NCBI GenBank assembly: GCA_018398815.1
Contig: CM031615.1
Location: forward strand, 56,067,215 to 56,104,714
Origin: Conus ventricosus
Taxonomy: Eukaryota; Mollusca; Gastropoda; Neogastropoda; Conidae
DNA: 37,500 bases
Direction of reading: 5' to 3'
This document shows, piece after piece, positions 11,133 to 21,925 of this stretch. Under the pieces are notes generated by a model. That model ran no database searches. It was not told the origin of the DNA and saw only the letters and a program-made list of their open reading frames with translations. The position numbers and the translations under genes were made by a program. The stretch's first letter is position 1; every line of letters starts with the position of its first letter.

Positions 11133-11314
11133 GTAAAAAACGCCGGCGCAAAGTGACACGTTCAAAGGGGGTGGTGCGATCTGCCGAGGCAAAACTGCTT
11201 AAGCGATCCCCTTACGCCACACAACTTAGTGGAAAACTGCCGGCGATTAAGCCATGTTGTAGTGTCACGGTGCCCCAAGCGGAGTCACACCCAGCAAGGC
11301 ATAGTCTTCCACAG
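11133..11314 (+). CDS. TTLL3: TTLL3-like gene, exon C (basic linker)
   Basis: The exon enters in phase 1 (GT, then AAA AAA CGC) and leaves in phase 0 at CCACAG|GTACTG. It encodes about 60 residues, starting KKRRRKVTRSKGVVRSAEAK and continuing LLKRSPYATQL. The strongly basic start could be a nuclear or microtubule-binding motif; that is inference only. Support comes from good splice sites on both sides, a GC content well above the flanking introns, and phase agreement with the donor after 1755. The outgoing phase does not match the next visible exon (phase 1 entry at 16483). Either a small exon was missed or this exon also carries an indel. Confidence 0.72.
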
Positions 11315-12865
11315 GTACTGGCTTGGCGGTGAAAATCAAATCACTGGGTTGAAACACTGGAATTATGCACCTGCTTCAGAATGGCACAGAAAGGGTGAAT
11401 TGATTATATTGAAAGGACTCCTTTTTTTTTTTAACCTGCTTGACAGATAAAGTAGATGTGAAGAAGAAAAGATTATGCAGTGGTATTCACAAAAAATACT
11501 ACAAAATTCCGAGAGGGGAGAGAGAGAGAGAGAGAGATCTGCCCAATGAGCATGGAGAATCACTGACTCGCAGCAGGGCTTTGGTTTATCGTATGTGAAA
11601 GAACATGTATTTTTCATCGCAAAAATTTGTGGGCCAAACTAAATTCATGTGCCCCCCCCACCCCTCATCCTCCTACCTCTCTCTAAAATGTGTCTCAATG
11701 TGTCTGATTGCAACTTTTATGCATAGAACTTTGATTTTGCTGGAGTAATTTTCTTTCAGTAGTTGTGAATAGAGTAGTTCCCACCGCAGACTTGCATGGA
11801 GTTTTACCTTAAAGATCTTGTAAAGTGCTTTCCCTGGAGATTCTGTATAACAGGTTTATTTTTCTTAACAGCCTCTGCATAGTAATAATTGTTTTCCTTG
11901 TAAGGCATGGTTTCCACTGTCTTTTATTCGCATGGAATATATTTTTCACTCTGGATTCTGCATGAATCAGTGTGATTAAAAAAAAAAATTCTTTCCTGTA
12001 AGTTTTGCATGTAGAGTGTGAACTGTACACAATGCATCACATGCCCCCCCCCCCCCCCCACCTTTTTTTTTTTTTTTTTTTTCATTTTTCACCCAGAATT
12101 TCTTCCATGGGTAGCAGGTCTTTTGAAGAATACTTTGTGACAAAAAAAAAAAAAATCTTTGTAAAAGGAGGGGGAAAAAATCTAAAATTGCCACACAGAA
12201 GCTGTAGAAATTCTATTATAATCGAATCGTTTATCGTAGTGATTCTATTATTTCAACCCAGTGAAGCGATTTAGGGTAGAGCCGTCTTACAGACAACCCG
12301 CTAACATGTTTGTTCATGATGATGCCTCACCTGTGCCTGTTTCCTGTGAGCTACAGGAGTAATGCACGACTCTGTCTGGCTACATTGTTCTTCTGCTACA
12401 CGTTATTTTACTATGCATGGAAAACCAGTCAAATTGTCTGGAATAATACCCACAGCTTTGGCTTTGGGGGGCGTGTCTTCAGCGGTGATGGTGGTGGTGG
12501 CTTTGCTTCTTTTTAATATACTCTTTTCTGTGGCAAGGGCTAGGACCAACACTATGCAGTGTTTCATAATGCTTTAAAACATGTTCTTTTGTGTTTTTCA
12601 TTATGAGAATTCACCTGATGAAATTTTTTTTTGTTTCTTTTTTTGCTTTTGTGGGTGAACACAGTGGCATGTTTGTCCTTTATTTCAACAGCTTCTTTTT
12701 ATCTTTTGAATGGCTCATTATCATGCTCCAAACGGGGGTCAGCTCAAACATGGAGCTTTTCTTTATTTACTGTATAATGGTGGGGAAAAAGTGAATGTAG
12801 CGTATTTTGGTTATCGTTTGTCTGCTTTTGAAAAACAGTCTGTTTCAGAACTTGTTGATCATTCA
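11315..12865 (+). other. Intron between exons C and D, left part
   Basis: No coding signal. It holds a GA-rich tract (11516-11536), a C run followed by a T run (12044-12082) and A runs near 11980 and 12141. Open frames on both strands are translations of these homopolymers. Confidence 0.7.
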
Positions 12866-12869
12866 GGTA

Positions 12870-13149
12870 ATGCATGTGTTTGTGCATGCATTTGGGCAAA
12901 CATAAGTATACATTGGAGAGGGAGCAGTAAGGGGAATGGTGTGTGTGTGTGTGTGGGAGAGAGAGCTGTGTGTGTTTGTGCATGCATTTGGGCAAACAAA
13001 AGTATACATTGGAGAGGGAGCAGTAAGGGGAATGGTGTGTGTGTGTGTGTGTGTGCGTGTGTGTGTGTGTGGGAGAGAGAGCTGTGTGTGTTTGTGCATG
13101 CATTTGGGCAAACAAAAGTATACATTGGAGAGGGAGCAGTAAGGGGAAT

Positions 13150-13221
<72 letters not shown>

Positions 13222-13245
13222 AGAGAGAGCTGTGTGTGTATGTGC
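12870..13245 (+). repeat. Compound repeat: about 95-120 bp unit containing a TG tract, 3 copies
   Basis: The unit TTTGTGCATGCATTTGGGCA, then AACAAAAGTATACATTGGAG, AGGGAGCAGTAAGGGGAATG, a TG run and GGAGAGAGAGCTG starts near 12877, 12971 and 13091. The non-TG part is nearly identical between copies while the TG run grows from about 10 to over 60 bases. Recent duplication of a microsatellite with its flanks is the simplest explanation. Confidence 0.9.
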
Positions 13246-13589
13246 ACACAAAGGATAATTTGTGTGACAGAGAGATCTATTCTAGTCATAAGGTGTATTT
13301 GTGTGTTTGTGTGCGTCTCCACTTGTTCATATATTGGTTCATATTGCATATATTCACATATGATTGGTGTTTGTGTATACATGCATATTTTCCAGATCTG
13401 AAATAATCATATTTTGTGGTCAGCATGAAGATAATAAAAATGAATCTAAATTAAATATTTTTTCCATGTATATAAAAGATTAGTAAATGTGATGCATATT
13501 TTGTGTTTTATAATATGTATGTGCACTAGCATGATTAGAAACATGTCCATAAAGTTGTGTGCATTTAGGGGCACAGATGTATGTGTATG

Positions 13590-13592
13590 TGT

Positions 13593-13653
<61 letters not shown>

Positions 13654-13675
13654 CGCACGTGCGTGCGTGTGCGTG
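13590..13675 (+). repeat. (TG)n microsatellite
   Basis: A TG run of about 70 bases grades into GTGCGTGCGCACGTGCG. The surrounding 13246-15160 has no coding signal; it also has a 20-base C run at 14521-14540 and a GA run near 14770. Confidence 0.9.
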
Positions 13676-15161
13676 TGAATATAGATGTTTAGAGTATTTC
13701 CTGCTTTGTATCTGTGAACATGAAATGTTAATCAATAACGTTCCAGTCTTTGAATTGTGATGGGAAATATTGTCTTGATTAAACTTTACTATTAACTGAC
13801 CCAAGTTTTCTATAAATGTTATTGATTCTTTTATTGTACAGTGTTCAGAATGAACCATATATTGTAAGATGGGAGCAACCAAAGACATCAGTCATTTGCT
13901 CATAGTTTGGTTACTGTCTGTGTTCTCTGTATTCTTTATCTTTACGTTTCTGCTCTCCCTCTCTCTCTGTCTCTCATTCTAACTTGTCGCTGCTTCACTA
14001 ACATTTGGCTGACTTTCTTGGTTCAAAAACACATGTTTTGTCACCCACTTTTGAACGTGTGTAAAATGGCACCACTCTTAACATGATAGCAAACATCTAA
14101 ACCTTATTTTTGTTTTGTCTCCACCTCGTAAAGCAGCTTGCCTGATGTAAATGATTGGAAGGGGTAAATGTTCAAACTGCATCACTATTGTGAATGTGCA
14201 CATAATGTGGGTCACAGTGATTTTTTTGTTGCTGTTTTTTTTTGGTGGTCTCCACTTCTTCACTCTTTATGATTTACTATCCTATGAGCAGTTTTATTTT
14301 TCATCTCTGTTGTTTATCAGAGAAAATGTATTTGAGAAGGCCAATAACTCTTGTGTTTGATCGTAGCTTTCATGTCCAATTTATTTTTATTTTTCCTCTT
14401 TCTTTGTTTTTGTCATATTTTTGTGCACTCACATACGTGCTAAGCAAATGCATACATTTCACACCAATATTTGCTTGTATATTTGTAGACACATGCATGC
14501 ATTCATGCACGCTGCCCTCACCCCCCCCCCCCCCCCCCCCACTTTGTCCTCTGCATTCCTTAGACACACACACTTTGTGGCATATGTTTGTTTGGGGAGT
14601 AATGTTATTGCATTAAATTTCACATATTGCAATTCACTGAAGAGAGAGCACTGCTTAGAACTAAAAAAAAGCAAAACAACATTGGTCAATCAAGGACTGA
14701 AATTTTGGGCACCACCTATTCTTTCAGTCTGTCCCTTCTCATGGGGTATGATAATGTCAGGACAAAGAGAGAGAGAGAGAGACAAAGAGGGGAAGATAGG
14801 CTGATATGAAATGATCATTCTTCATTACAGCTGGTTTATCGATCAAAGGTTTTACAGTTGACAATACAGTGAGCATAATTGTGTTTGATTATTCTCATTT
14901 CTGATTCTGTGAGGGTTGTGCGAGGTGATGGGGAAATGGATGGATGGTAAGATAAGATATGTGTGTATCTTTATGTATGGAAAACATTGGTATAAGTCCA
15001 ATTGGACAAAGTGGAAAAGACATCAACTTGATGACTACAAGAAATGAAATGAGCGATAGACAGCTTTTCTCTGTTGGAGAGATGTGGATTCCAGCTGAAG
15101 TCATTTTCTCTGCACTTAGCTTACACTGCATAAAAGCTTTCTTTGTTTATGCAAAGAGTAA

Positions 15162-15210
<49 letters not shown>

Positions 15211-15224
15211 GTGTGTATGTGTGT

Positions 15225-15287
<63 letters not shown>

Positions 15288-15353
15288 AAGTGGAAATTTA
15301 TTCGCTGATGAATACAACATAACAGAAACATCTATTTTTGAACAATGTAAAGC

Positions 15354-15398
<45 letters not shown>

Positions 15399-15400
15399 TG
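15162..15400 (+). repeat. (TG)n microsatellite cluster
   Basis: Three long TG runs (15162-15210, 15222-15284, 15356-15397) are separated by short unique sequence. The open frame through them is a Cys-Val translation of the repeat. The remaining intron, 15401-16482, is AT-rich and shows nothing I can support. Confidence 0.9.
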
Positions 15401-16482
15401 ACTTTTGTCATGTAATTCACCGAATTTGTCCTAGATTTAAATCTAATGTGCTATTTGGGGGGCAGATAATTTGTGTGATTGTGCATGTCTCTGTCTCTTG
15501 AAGCAGCCTTGAGTAATTGTTGGTTCGTGTATGCACGTTTATTTGTGCCCCTGGGAGCAGTTTTGTGTGGTTGATTTGTACGGTGTACATCTATGTGTAT
15601 CACTTAAAGCAATATCAGTTTGGCTTGCTCTTTGCTGTACACTATGATGCATGCTTTGATGTATACACTTGGCACACTTACCTTGGGAAGGAGGGCTGAT
15701 ATGTGACTGCTCTAACTACCTCACACCAAGTGTTTGCAAAATATTGTGCATGGTGTAACCCTTTATTTATAGACAGATTAACATATCATGGAGTTTTGAA
15801 AATAAGAAGAACTTATATTTGTGAACAAATTGATAAATTATGCTGTTTGGAAAAATATGAAAGAAAAGTTTGAATAGAGAAGAATCTTCAAAGCTTGATT
15901 TTTTAGATTAAAATAATGCTGGTAAATCAGTTTTACAATTATTTTACAATCTTCATATTCTGACGTGAAAAGAACATCCATTTGACTTTTTCAACATAAA
16001 TTCCATTTATTTATGAAATACCTCAAAAGGCTTGTAAGATTTCAGAGAAAATGATGATGAAACAAGTTTTGAGTTTAATGCAAGAAAAGAAATGTGTTAG
16101 ACAAAGGCACTAACGTATTTAATGTTGCTGAAAATCAAAAGTTCTGATAGTGGCCATGAAAATGGTCTAGCACTCTAATCTATTCAGAATGTTTATTCTG
16201 CCAAAGATGTTTATTCTGTCAGAGGACGAAATGAACTTTTCTTTCTGTGACAATACTAGACATTTTAAAAAGGTTTACTTAATGCTTTTCATGGTAAATT
16301 GATGTAGGGATTTTGTAGATTTCAACTTGTTCATTTGGTTGAAACTTTAGTTAGCCTGTATGTTCAGCTTTTAGCTGCTTAACGTTGCCGTAACTTTTGA
16401 ACGTGTAACATTGCAAGAACTAAAGTTTGTGGTCACAGGCACATGACTAACAGGCTGTGTGTGGCGTGCGTTGCTTTGTCAG

Positions 16483-17092
16483 GTCGTGTGAGCTTGCTAG
16501 TGGAGAATGCCTGGCAGCGCACATGCAGCGAGTGCGGAGCGGGCATGAACCTGCGCCTGGAGGTCAGCAACCCCCACTGCCGCTGCCAGCAGGACTCCCT
16601 CATCACCCCATCACCGACGATGCAACCTTGTTCAGAGGCGCCCTCCCAGTGCGTCCCGCCCCTCTCCGCCCGCGCTCCAGCCACAGCCCCTCCAGAAGCT
16701 CCTCCCACCTGTCCCACACACCCTTGTACCCCTCCGGGCCTGCAGCAGGTCTGCCCATCCAGGGCGTTCTGTACCCACCCCCGACAGCCGGAGAGAAAGT
16801 GTTGCTTCATTACACTGAGGCGGGGATCTCCGGCCCCACCCACTCTCCCACCACCACCTTCTCCTCCTCCACCACGCCCATCTCCTCCCCTAAGGTGCGG
16901 CAGTACAGCCCTGGGTCGAGGAAGCACAAGAACCTGCGACTGTCCCCTCGGCTTTCTCTGGCGCTGTCCATGTCGGCAGGAGCCCTGATGGGGGCCGGGG
17001 ACGGCGCAGGCAGAAGGGTGTACTGCGACACCTCCAACTTGTACAATCCTCTTTACATCATGCCACGCATGCCGTCCACAGGGTCCAGGTAG
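16483..17092 (+). CDS. TTLL3: TTLL3-like gene, last exon D (C-terminus)
   Basis: The acceptor is TTGCTTTGTCAG and entry is in phase 1. The first part reads RVSLLVENAWQRTCSECGAG and NLRLEVSNPHCRCQQDSLI, with codons rich in G or C at the third position. After about 16605 the codon bias moves to the frame one base back (ITDDATLFRGALPVRP), which runs to the TAG at 17090-17092. A single missing base in the CACCCC tract at 16604-16611 would join the two. The remainder is rich in Ser, Pro and Thr (SSHSPSRSSSHLSHTPLYPS) and ends NLYNPLYIMPRMPSTGSR. Low-complexity tails of this kind are usual in TTLL3-type proteins. Membership of the TTLL gene rests on strand, order and spacing, since the tail is not conserved. 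Confidence 0.78.
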
Positions 17093-17122
17093 CAGCTGAA
17101 TGGCGGCCAAGTGGGAGAAGGA

Positions 17123-17230
17123 AAGGGGGGGGGGGGGTGGAGGGGAGGGGAGGGGTCAATGGGTGGGGTAGGGGTCAATGGGTGGGGTAGGGTGGTGGAA
17201 GGATGGGAAGGGGGAGGGGAGGGGTATCTC
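17123..17230 (+). promoter_or_regulatory. G-rich tract after the stop codon (G-quadruplex potential)
   Basis: More than ten runs of three or more G occur within about 100 bases on the sense strand, including an 11-G run near 17127 and two copies of TCAATGGGTGGGGTAGGG. It begins about 30 bases after the TTLL stop, so it would be in the 3' untranslated region. Formation of a quadruplex in RNA is inference from the pattern. Confidence 0.6.
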
Positions 17231-17735
17231 CGTCCTGTGACTGACCTACAACTCTTGTTTCTGTGCGATACAGAACTGTGCAGTTTGAAAAAAAAGAAAA
17301 TCTCACGCAGTTCAGCTCTTCAGACTCGGATTAAGACCCACCTCCTTTGATTTTTTCTTTTTGGGGGGGGGTTCTAGCTCTCATCCAGACCTGTGGCCGT
17401 TGAGTGAGACCCAGTCAAGTATAGAGACTCTGAAAACTCTGGCTCCGTGACCTTGCTGTTGTCAGTGGAGGATGGTACCCCGTGTTTTATAGAATCATAC
17501 TGGGCCCAAAAGGACCAACAAAGTGGCTTGCCAGCATTTTTTAACTGATTTTGTTTTGTTTTTTTGTGTGGTGGCTGGCTTCAGGAACCTGACACAGATG
17601 GCTCAGTATGGTCTGTAGACCCTGGCCTCTGGCAGCTGGACACTGGTAGGTCAATATGTCTGGCAGATTGTGTACGACAGCATGGGGGTACAGACCCTGG
17701 TCAGAAGACATTGCACCGACAGGTCAGTAGTGACT
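17231..17735 (+). other. Presumed 3' untranslated or downstream sequence
   Basis: No clear AATAAA signal occurs close after the stop, so the transcript end is not located. A G run lies at 17363-17371. From about 17590 the sequence grades into the 49 bp repeat. Confidence 0.4.
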
Positions 17736-19262
17736 GCAGACCTTGACCCGACGGCCGTGACTCTGCTAGTTCAGTATGTGACCTTAGACTTTGACCTCAG
17801 GATAATCTGACATTGCTAGGTCGGTGTGGACTGTAGACCTTGACCTCGGAACACACTGATGTGAGAGCTAAGGATAAACTGCAGACTCTGACCTTTGGAC
17901 AATGTGAGGTTGATAGGTCAGTGTGGACCATAGACAGTGACCTCAGGTTAACCTGAATCTGATTGGTCAGTGTTACCTGTAGACCTTGCTCTCAGGACAA
18001 ACTTGCTCTAATAGGTCAGTGTGGACTGTGACTTTGACCTCGGGCAATCAGACAGCTGATAACTCCGTACCAACTACAGACCTTGCCGCAGGACAACTTA
18101 ACCTTTAGAGGTCAGAGTAGATTGCAGACCTTGACCTCAGGACAACTTGACCTTTAGAGGTCAGTATGGACTGCACACCTTAACCTCAGGACTTGTCCTG
18201 TAGAGATCAGTATGGACTGCAGACCTTGACCTCAGGACTACTTGACCTTTATAGGTCATGTATGGACTGCAGACCTTGACCTCAGGACTATTTGACCTTT
18301 ATAGGTCAGTATGGACTGCAGACCTTGACCCCAGGACAATTTGCCTGTAGAGGTCAGTATGGACTGCAGACCTTGCCTCAGGACAATTTGACCTTTATCA
18401 GTCGGTATGGACTGCAGACCTTGACCTCAGGACAATTTGCCTGTAGGTCAGTATGGACTGCAGACCTTGACCTCAGGACTATTTTACCTTTATATGTCAG
18501 TATGGACTGCAGACCCTGACCTCAGGACTACTTGACCTTTATAGGTCAGTATGGACTGCAGACCTTGACCTCAGGACAATTTGCCCTGTAGGGTCAGTAT
18601 GGACTGCAGACCTTGACCTCAGGACTATTTTACCTTTATAGGTCAGTATGGACTGCAGACCCTGACCTCAGGACTACTTGACCTTTATAGGTCAGATGGA
18701 CTGCAGACCCTGACCTCAGGACAATTTGCCCTGTAGATGTCAGTATTGGACTGACAGACCTTGACCTCAGGGCAGCTTGATCTTTAGAGGTCAGTATGGA
18801 CTGCCGACCTTTACTCAGGGCAATCTGATAGTGATAGTAAAAGCATGGGCTGCAGGCCTTGACCTCAGGACAACTTGACCTTTAGAGGTCAGTATGGACT
18901 GCCGACCTTTACTTCAGGGCAATCTGATAGTGAAAGCATGGGCTGCAGACCTTGACCTCAGGAAGACTTGACACAGCTGATTCAGAATGGACTGTAATGT
19001 AGACTTTGACCTGAGGACAGTCAGCCACTGATGGTGCAATAGCAACTGTAGACCTTGACGTGAGGATAGTCTGACTCTGATCAGGTCAGAATGCACTGCA
19101 GACTTGACATCAGGATAGCCTGAGCAGGCAGGTCAGTAGGGACTGCAGATATTGATTTCAGAACAACTGGATACAAATAGGTCAGAAGGGTCTGCAGCTT
19201 GACCTCAGGACAACCTGATCCCGAGAGGTCAAAAACGGACCGTACTGAACTGCTCAGAAGAC
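17590..19262 (+). repeat. About 49 bp minisatellite rich in AGGTCA / TGACCT
   Basis: The unit is AGGTCAGTATGGACTGCAGA joined to CCTTGACCTCAGGACAATTT and GACCTTTAT. It is cleanest between 18120 and 18760 and increasingly diverged towards both ends. At roughly 49 bp per unit the array holds about 30 copies. Many units contain TGACCT-N4-AGGTCA across the unit boundary (TGACCTTTATAGGTCA). The short open frames in it are repeat translations. Confidence 0.93.
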
Positions 19263-19558
19263 AGCCTGACAAGGACGCCTTTGTTGGAATGGTAGACAGG
19301 TGCCAGTCAGGCTTAGACAGAACAAAGCTTAATGAAGCTGTGAAAATGACAAAGCATTGAACAGTTCGACCTTTGCCTTGTGTGTCATGGTATTGAGCTG
19401 AGTGAGATATACATGGGGGGACTGGATGAGACTAGGGTTGATGAAGTGCATATAAAAAGGCTGTATGTGTTTTTGAAAATGGTAACTATTCCATGGATCA
19501 CAACCACTGTTTTATACTTGTATAAGATCATTTATTTTTCTTTAACACTGTGTCAGTG

Positions 19559-19620
<62 letters not shown>

Positions 19621-20190
19621 ATGTGCATGTGTGCATACTTGCATGCGTGTGTGTGTAATGAAGAAAATTGTTGTGATTCTCTTGTTTTCATTTGTTGACC
19701 TTCTCGGCATGTATCTGTTTATCTTTCTCTTCATACTGTCATTGTCTGCACGCAAACAGACCAACGCCATAAACACAACAGTACCTCGTTTCAACAGTCA
19801 AAATCAAATAGCTCTGTTATACAGCAATATGTCACTCTCATGTGTGTTTCTGTATAAACCGTGTTGCAAGCATACACAACCAAAAAATAATGTTTAAGAG
19901 TGTGAACTGCTAATTTGGTGGCAGTAAACTGGTAGCTGTAGACTGGGCTCTCTCCTGCTCTGTTTTCTCTATGCTTTGGCTTTGCTCTTCATGCTGAAGA
20001 ACAGAAACCCTCAGTTGTATGACCCCCATAATACAGATCAAAACACCCGAGTAAAAGGTTTTAAACCAGACAGATCAGAATAAGTGATAAAAAAATGGTC
20101 TGCAGAATGACAACACAGAATGTACAATGAGCGAATCCAAAATCCATTTTAGTCGGCTGTATGTGAGAACAACTCGTCATCCACACTTCT
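19263..20190 (+). other. Intergenic, with a (TG)n microsatellite at 19559-19618
   Basis: Apart from the roughly 60-base TG run there is nothing supportable. The plus-strand frame at 19550-19897 begins as Cys-Val translation of the run. Confidence 0.7.
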
Positions 20191-20480
20191 TCTTCTTCAG
20201 TGTTCGACAGCTACGCAGCTACAGCCGGACTCCAAGGGTGACGGCAAACTCGGCCGTCCGGCGGAGATCGCTGGCAGTGCCCCAGAGTTTTGTCTTGAGG
20301 TCCGCCCCTTCTGGCCAGGCTCGCACTCGTCTCTCATCATTGAGGGGACAGTCCTGGAGGACATGTGCTGGTGTCTGGTCAGCTTGTCCACAGGGACACA
20401 GGACTGAGTCTGCGGCTCCTGTCCTCTTGAGGTGGGCGCGGAGGCCACAATGCCCAGTGCGCAGCCCCAGTCAACACCCT
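20191..20480 (-). mobile_element. Non-LTR retrotransposon, 5'-truncated 3' end
   Basis: On the minus strand, positions 20463 down to 20219 read LRTGHCGLRAHLKRTGAADS followed by CPCGQADQTPAHVLQDCP and then a stop at 20221-20219. This is the C-terminus of a LINE-type reverse transcriptase protein. It has the LRTGH motif and a Cys-x-Cys-x8-His-x4-Cys zinc-binding cluster that typically follow the polymerase domain in Jockey/CR1-like elements. Upstream the frame breaks at once: there is a stop just before LGLRTG, with an extra G relative to the expected LTGLRTG. The 3' tail after the stop is short and ends in a GAAGAAGAAGAAG tract (20189-20199 on plus TCTTCTTCTTC). It is a dead, truncated insertion. 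Confidence 0.82.
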
Positions 20481-20565
20481 TTTCCTGGTGGTGGTTCTGT
20501 GCTGACTGCTCACGTTACACGGAGAATTGAAACACCTTGAAATGTGAGAGGACTACAGGAATCTC

Positions 20566-20830
20566 GTGCTTCCTTTTCCCCCAAAAAAACTACACCTAGG
20601 TTCATGGGTTTTGACCATTCTGATCCTCACACTATGCCAGTGTGCAGTGGCCAACATCCTGGGCTGGAATGTTGTGGGTTCGATTCCCATTGGAGGGATT
20701 AACTGGTGGGATTTTTCTTCTCTGGCCAGCTCCCATTCCGAGTTGAGTGTGCTGTGGACTCGCATGGGAAGGCTGAGAACAGACGGTTGAGTTTCATCCT
20801 CCCAATGGTGCTCAAATTTCATGCAGGTGT
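20566..20830 (+). mobile_element. tRNA-derived SINE-like element
   Basis: GGTTCGATTCC at 20677-20687 matches the RNA polymerase III B-box, and TGTGCAGTGG at 20641-20650 lies at A-box distance upstream. The intervening CATCCTGGGCTGGAATGTTGTG has the length of a tRNA body. No complete tRNA cloverleaf is evident, so this is a tRNA-related repeat head and body, not a tRNA gene. Ends are approximate. Confidence 0.6.
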
Positions 20831-20969
20831 AACTGCTTGATGATGGGAAGTATTATGAAGCGAATTGTAAATGACAGCCCTGTCATGTCTTGGACCGGAG
20901 TGTTACTACAGAGCAATATCTTGATCATCTTCATCTTCATTCATTTTTTGTGTGTTGTTAACCTGAGGC

Positions 20970-21325
20970 TCTTCATGCTGTGTCGTGATGCCACGGTTCC
21001 AGTTTCCTCTCTGTGTTCATGTCTTGGCGAGTTTGAATGAAACTTTTAGTATCAGCAAGTACACACGGATATGGAAGCACCCTCTGGAGGGGGCACTCGC
21101 CCATGCTGGCTCAATTACTAAGCAGTTAATGTCGCCAATACAGTACTTAGTACATAATGTCCATTGTACGTTAGATCAAAAAGGTATTCCTGAACACCAG
21201 CAGAAATTCATCAGCAGTGCAGGGTCTCCGTGTGGGGGGGGTTTGCCTGATGTTGATGCTCCCTGTGGACTGTGGATACTGGGAATGAGACTGAGTGTAC
21301 GTGTCCTGTGGAGCTGAAATGAACA
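20970..21325 (+). repeat. Dispersed repeat, copy 2
   Basis: This shares ordered blocks with copies near 5780 and 31265: CGGTTCCAGTTTCCTCTCTG, TATCAGCAAGTACACACGGA, TATGGAAGCACCCTCTGGAG, GGCTCAATTACTAAGCAGTTAATGTC-like sequence and GCAGTGCAGGGTCTCCGTGT. It lies immediately after the SINE-like head, so the two could be parts of one composite element. Confidence 0.5.
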
Positions 21326-21427
21326 GTGTGTGGAGTCGTGCTCTTGAGAGAGCACAGATTACAAGATGGGGGGAAAAAATCTGTTACCTACTGACAAACG
21401 TCAGGGAATGCTGGTAGATCTGGGTAT

Positions 21428-21580
21428 ATGTGTGTGGTGTGTGTGTGTGTGTTGCATGCATGCGAGAACATGTGCATGTGGCACACATGTGTTGGTGTGT
21501 GTGTGCAAGCATGTGTTGTGTGTGTGTGTGTGCGAGCATGCATGTGTGTGTGTGTGCATGAGTTGCATGTGCTGCATGCT
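21428..21580 (+). repeat. Imperfect TG/GCATG-rich tract
   Basis: TG dinucleotides are interspersed with TGCATGCATG and GAGCATGCATG. It is low-complexity with no sustained unit. Confidence 0.75.
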
Positions 21581-21825
21581 TACGTTTGCGCATTGAGACC
21601 AACTGTGCAATGCTGTGAATACATTACGATCCTCAGTATTGCCTCTCTCCTCCCTGGTCCCCAAGTTCCATGAGAACCGTAGCATTACTGTCTCTTACAT
21701 GACGCCATGAAGGAGCCAGTCCTGTCGTTATTTACCTGGGGGAGAGCAGAGGGGGGAGGAGGTGGAGGAATGATTGGTATGGGTACTTGTTTCTATCACT
21801 TGTGCTTTGTCCATTGTGAGTTGAC

Positions 21826-21925
21826 TTCAACGCGGTGACAGCCCTGATATGGCCCTTTGTGGTCAGCGGGCTATAGGCAACATTACCTTACCTTACCCTA
21901 CCTTACCTACCTTATCTTACCTTGA
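21826..21925 (+). mobile_element. SINE-tail fragment with (TTACC)n
   Basis: ACAGCCCTGATATGGCCCTT, TGTGGTCAGCGGGCTATAGG and CAACATTACC are followed by about eight imperfect CTTAC/TTACC units. A 'GATATGGCC...GTC...GGGC.TTAAGCAAC' block followed by a short tandem tail is, from memory, typical of the 3' end of molluscan tRNA-SINEs. The family name cannot be set from this alone. Confidence 0.5.

Noticed and set aside
12710..13406. Open frames of up to 212 codons rich in Cys-Val or Thr-His
   Set aside because: Direct translation of TG/CA microsatellites on either strand; the same holds near 13.6, 15.2, 19.6, 21.5 and 26.8 kb.
20127..20540. 137-codon plus-strand frame (and 83-codon minus frame)
   Set aside because: The plus frame is antisense to the retrotransposon coding remnant, and the minus frame 20197-20448 is out of its true frame. 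The true frame reads LRTGHCGLRAHL.
20566..20830. Functional tRNA gene
   Set aside because: A and B boxes are present, but no acceptor stem or full cloverleaf can be paired around them. It fits a tRNA-derived SINE.
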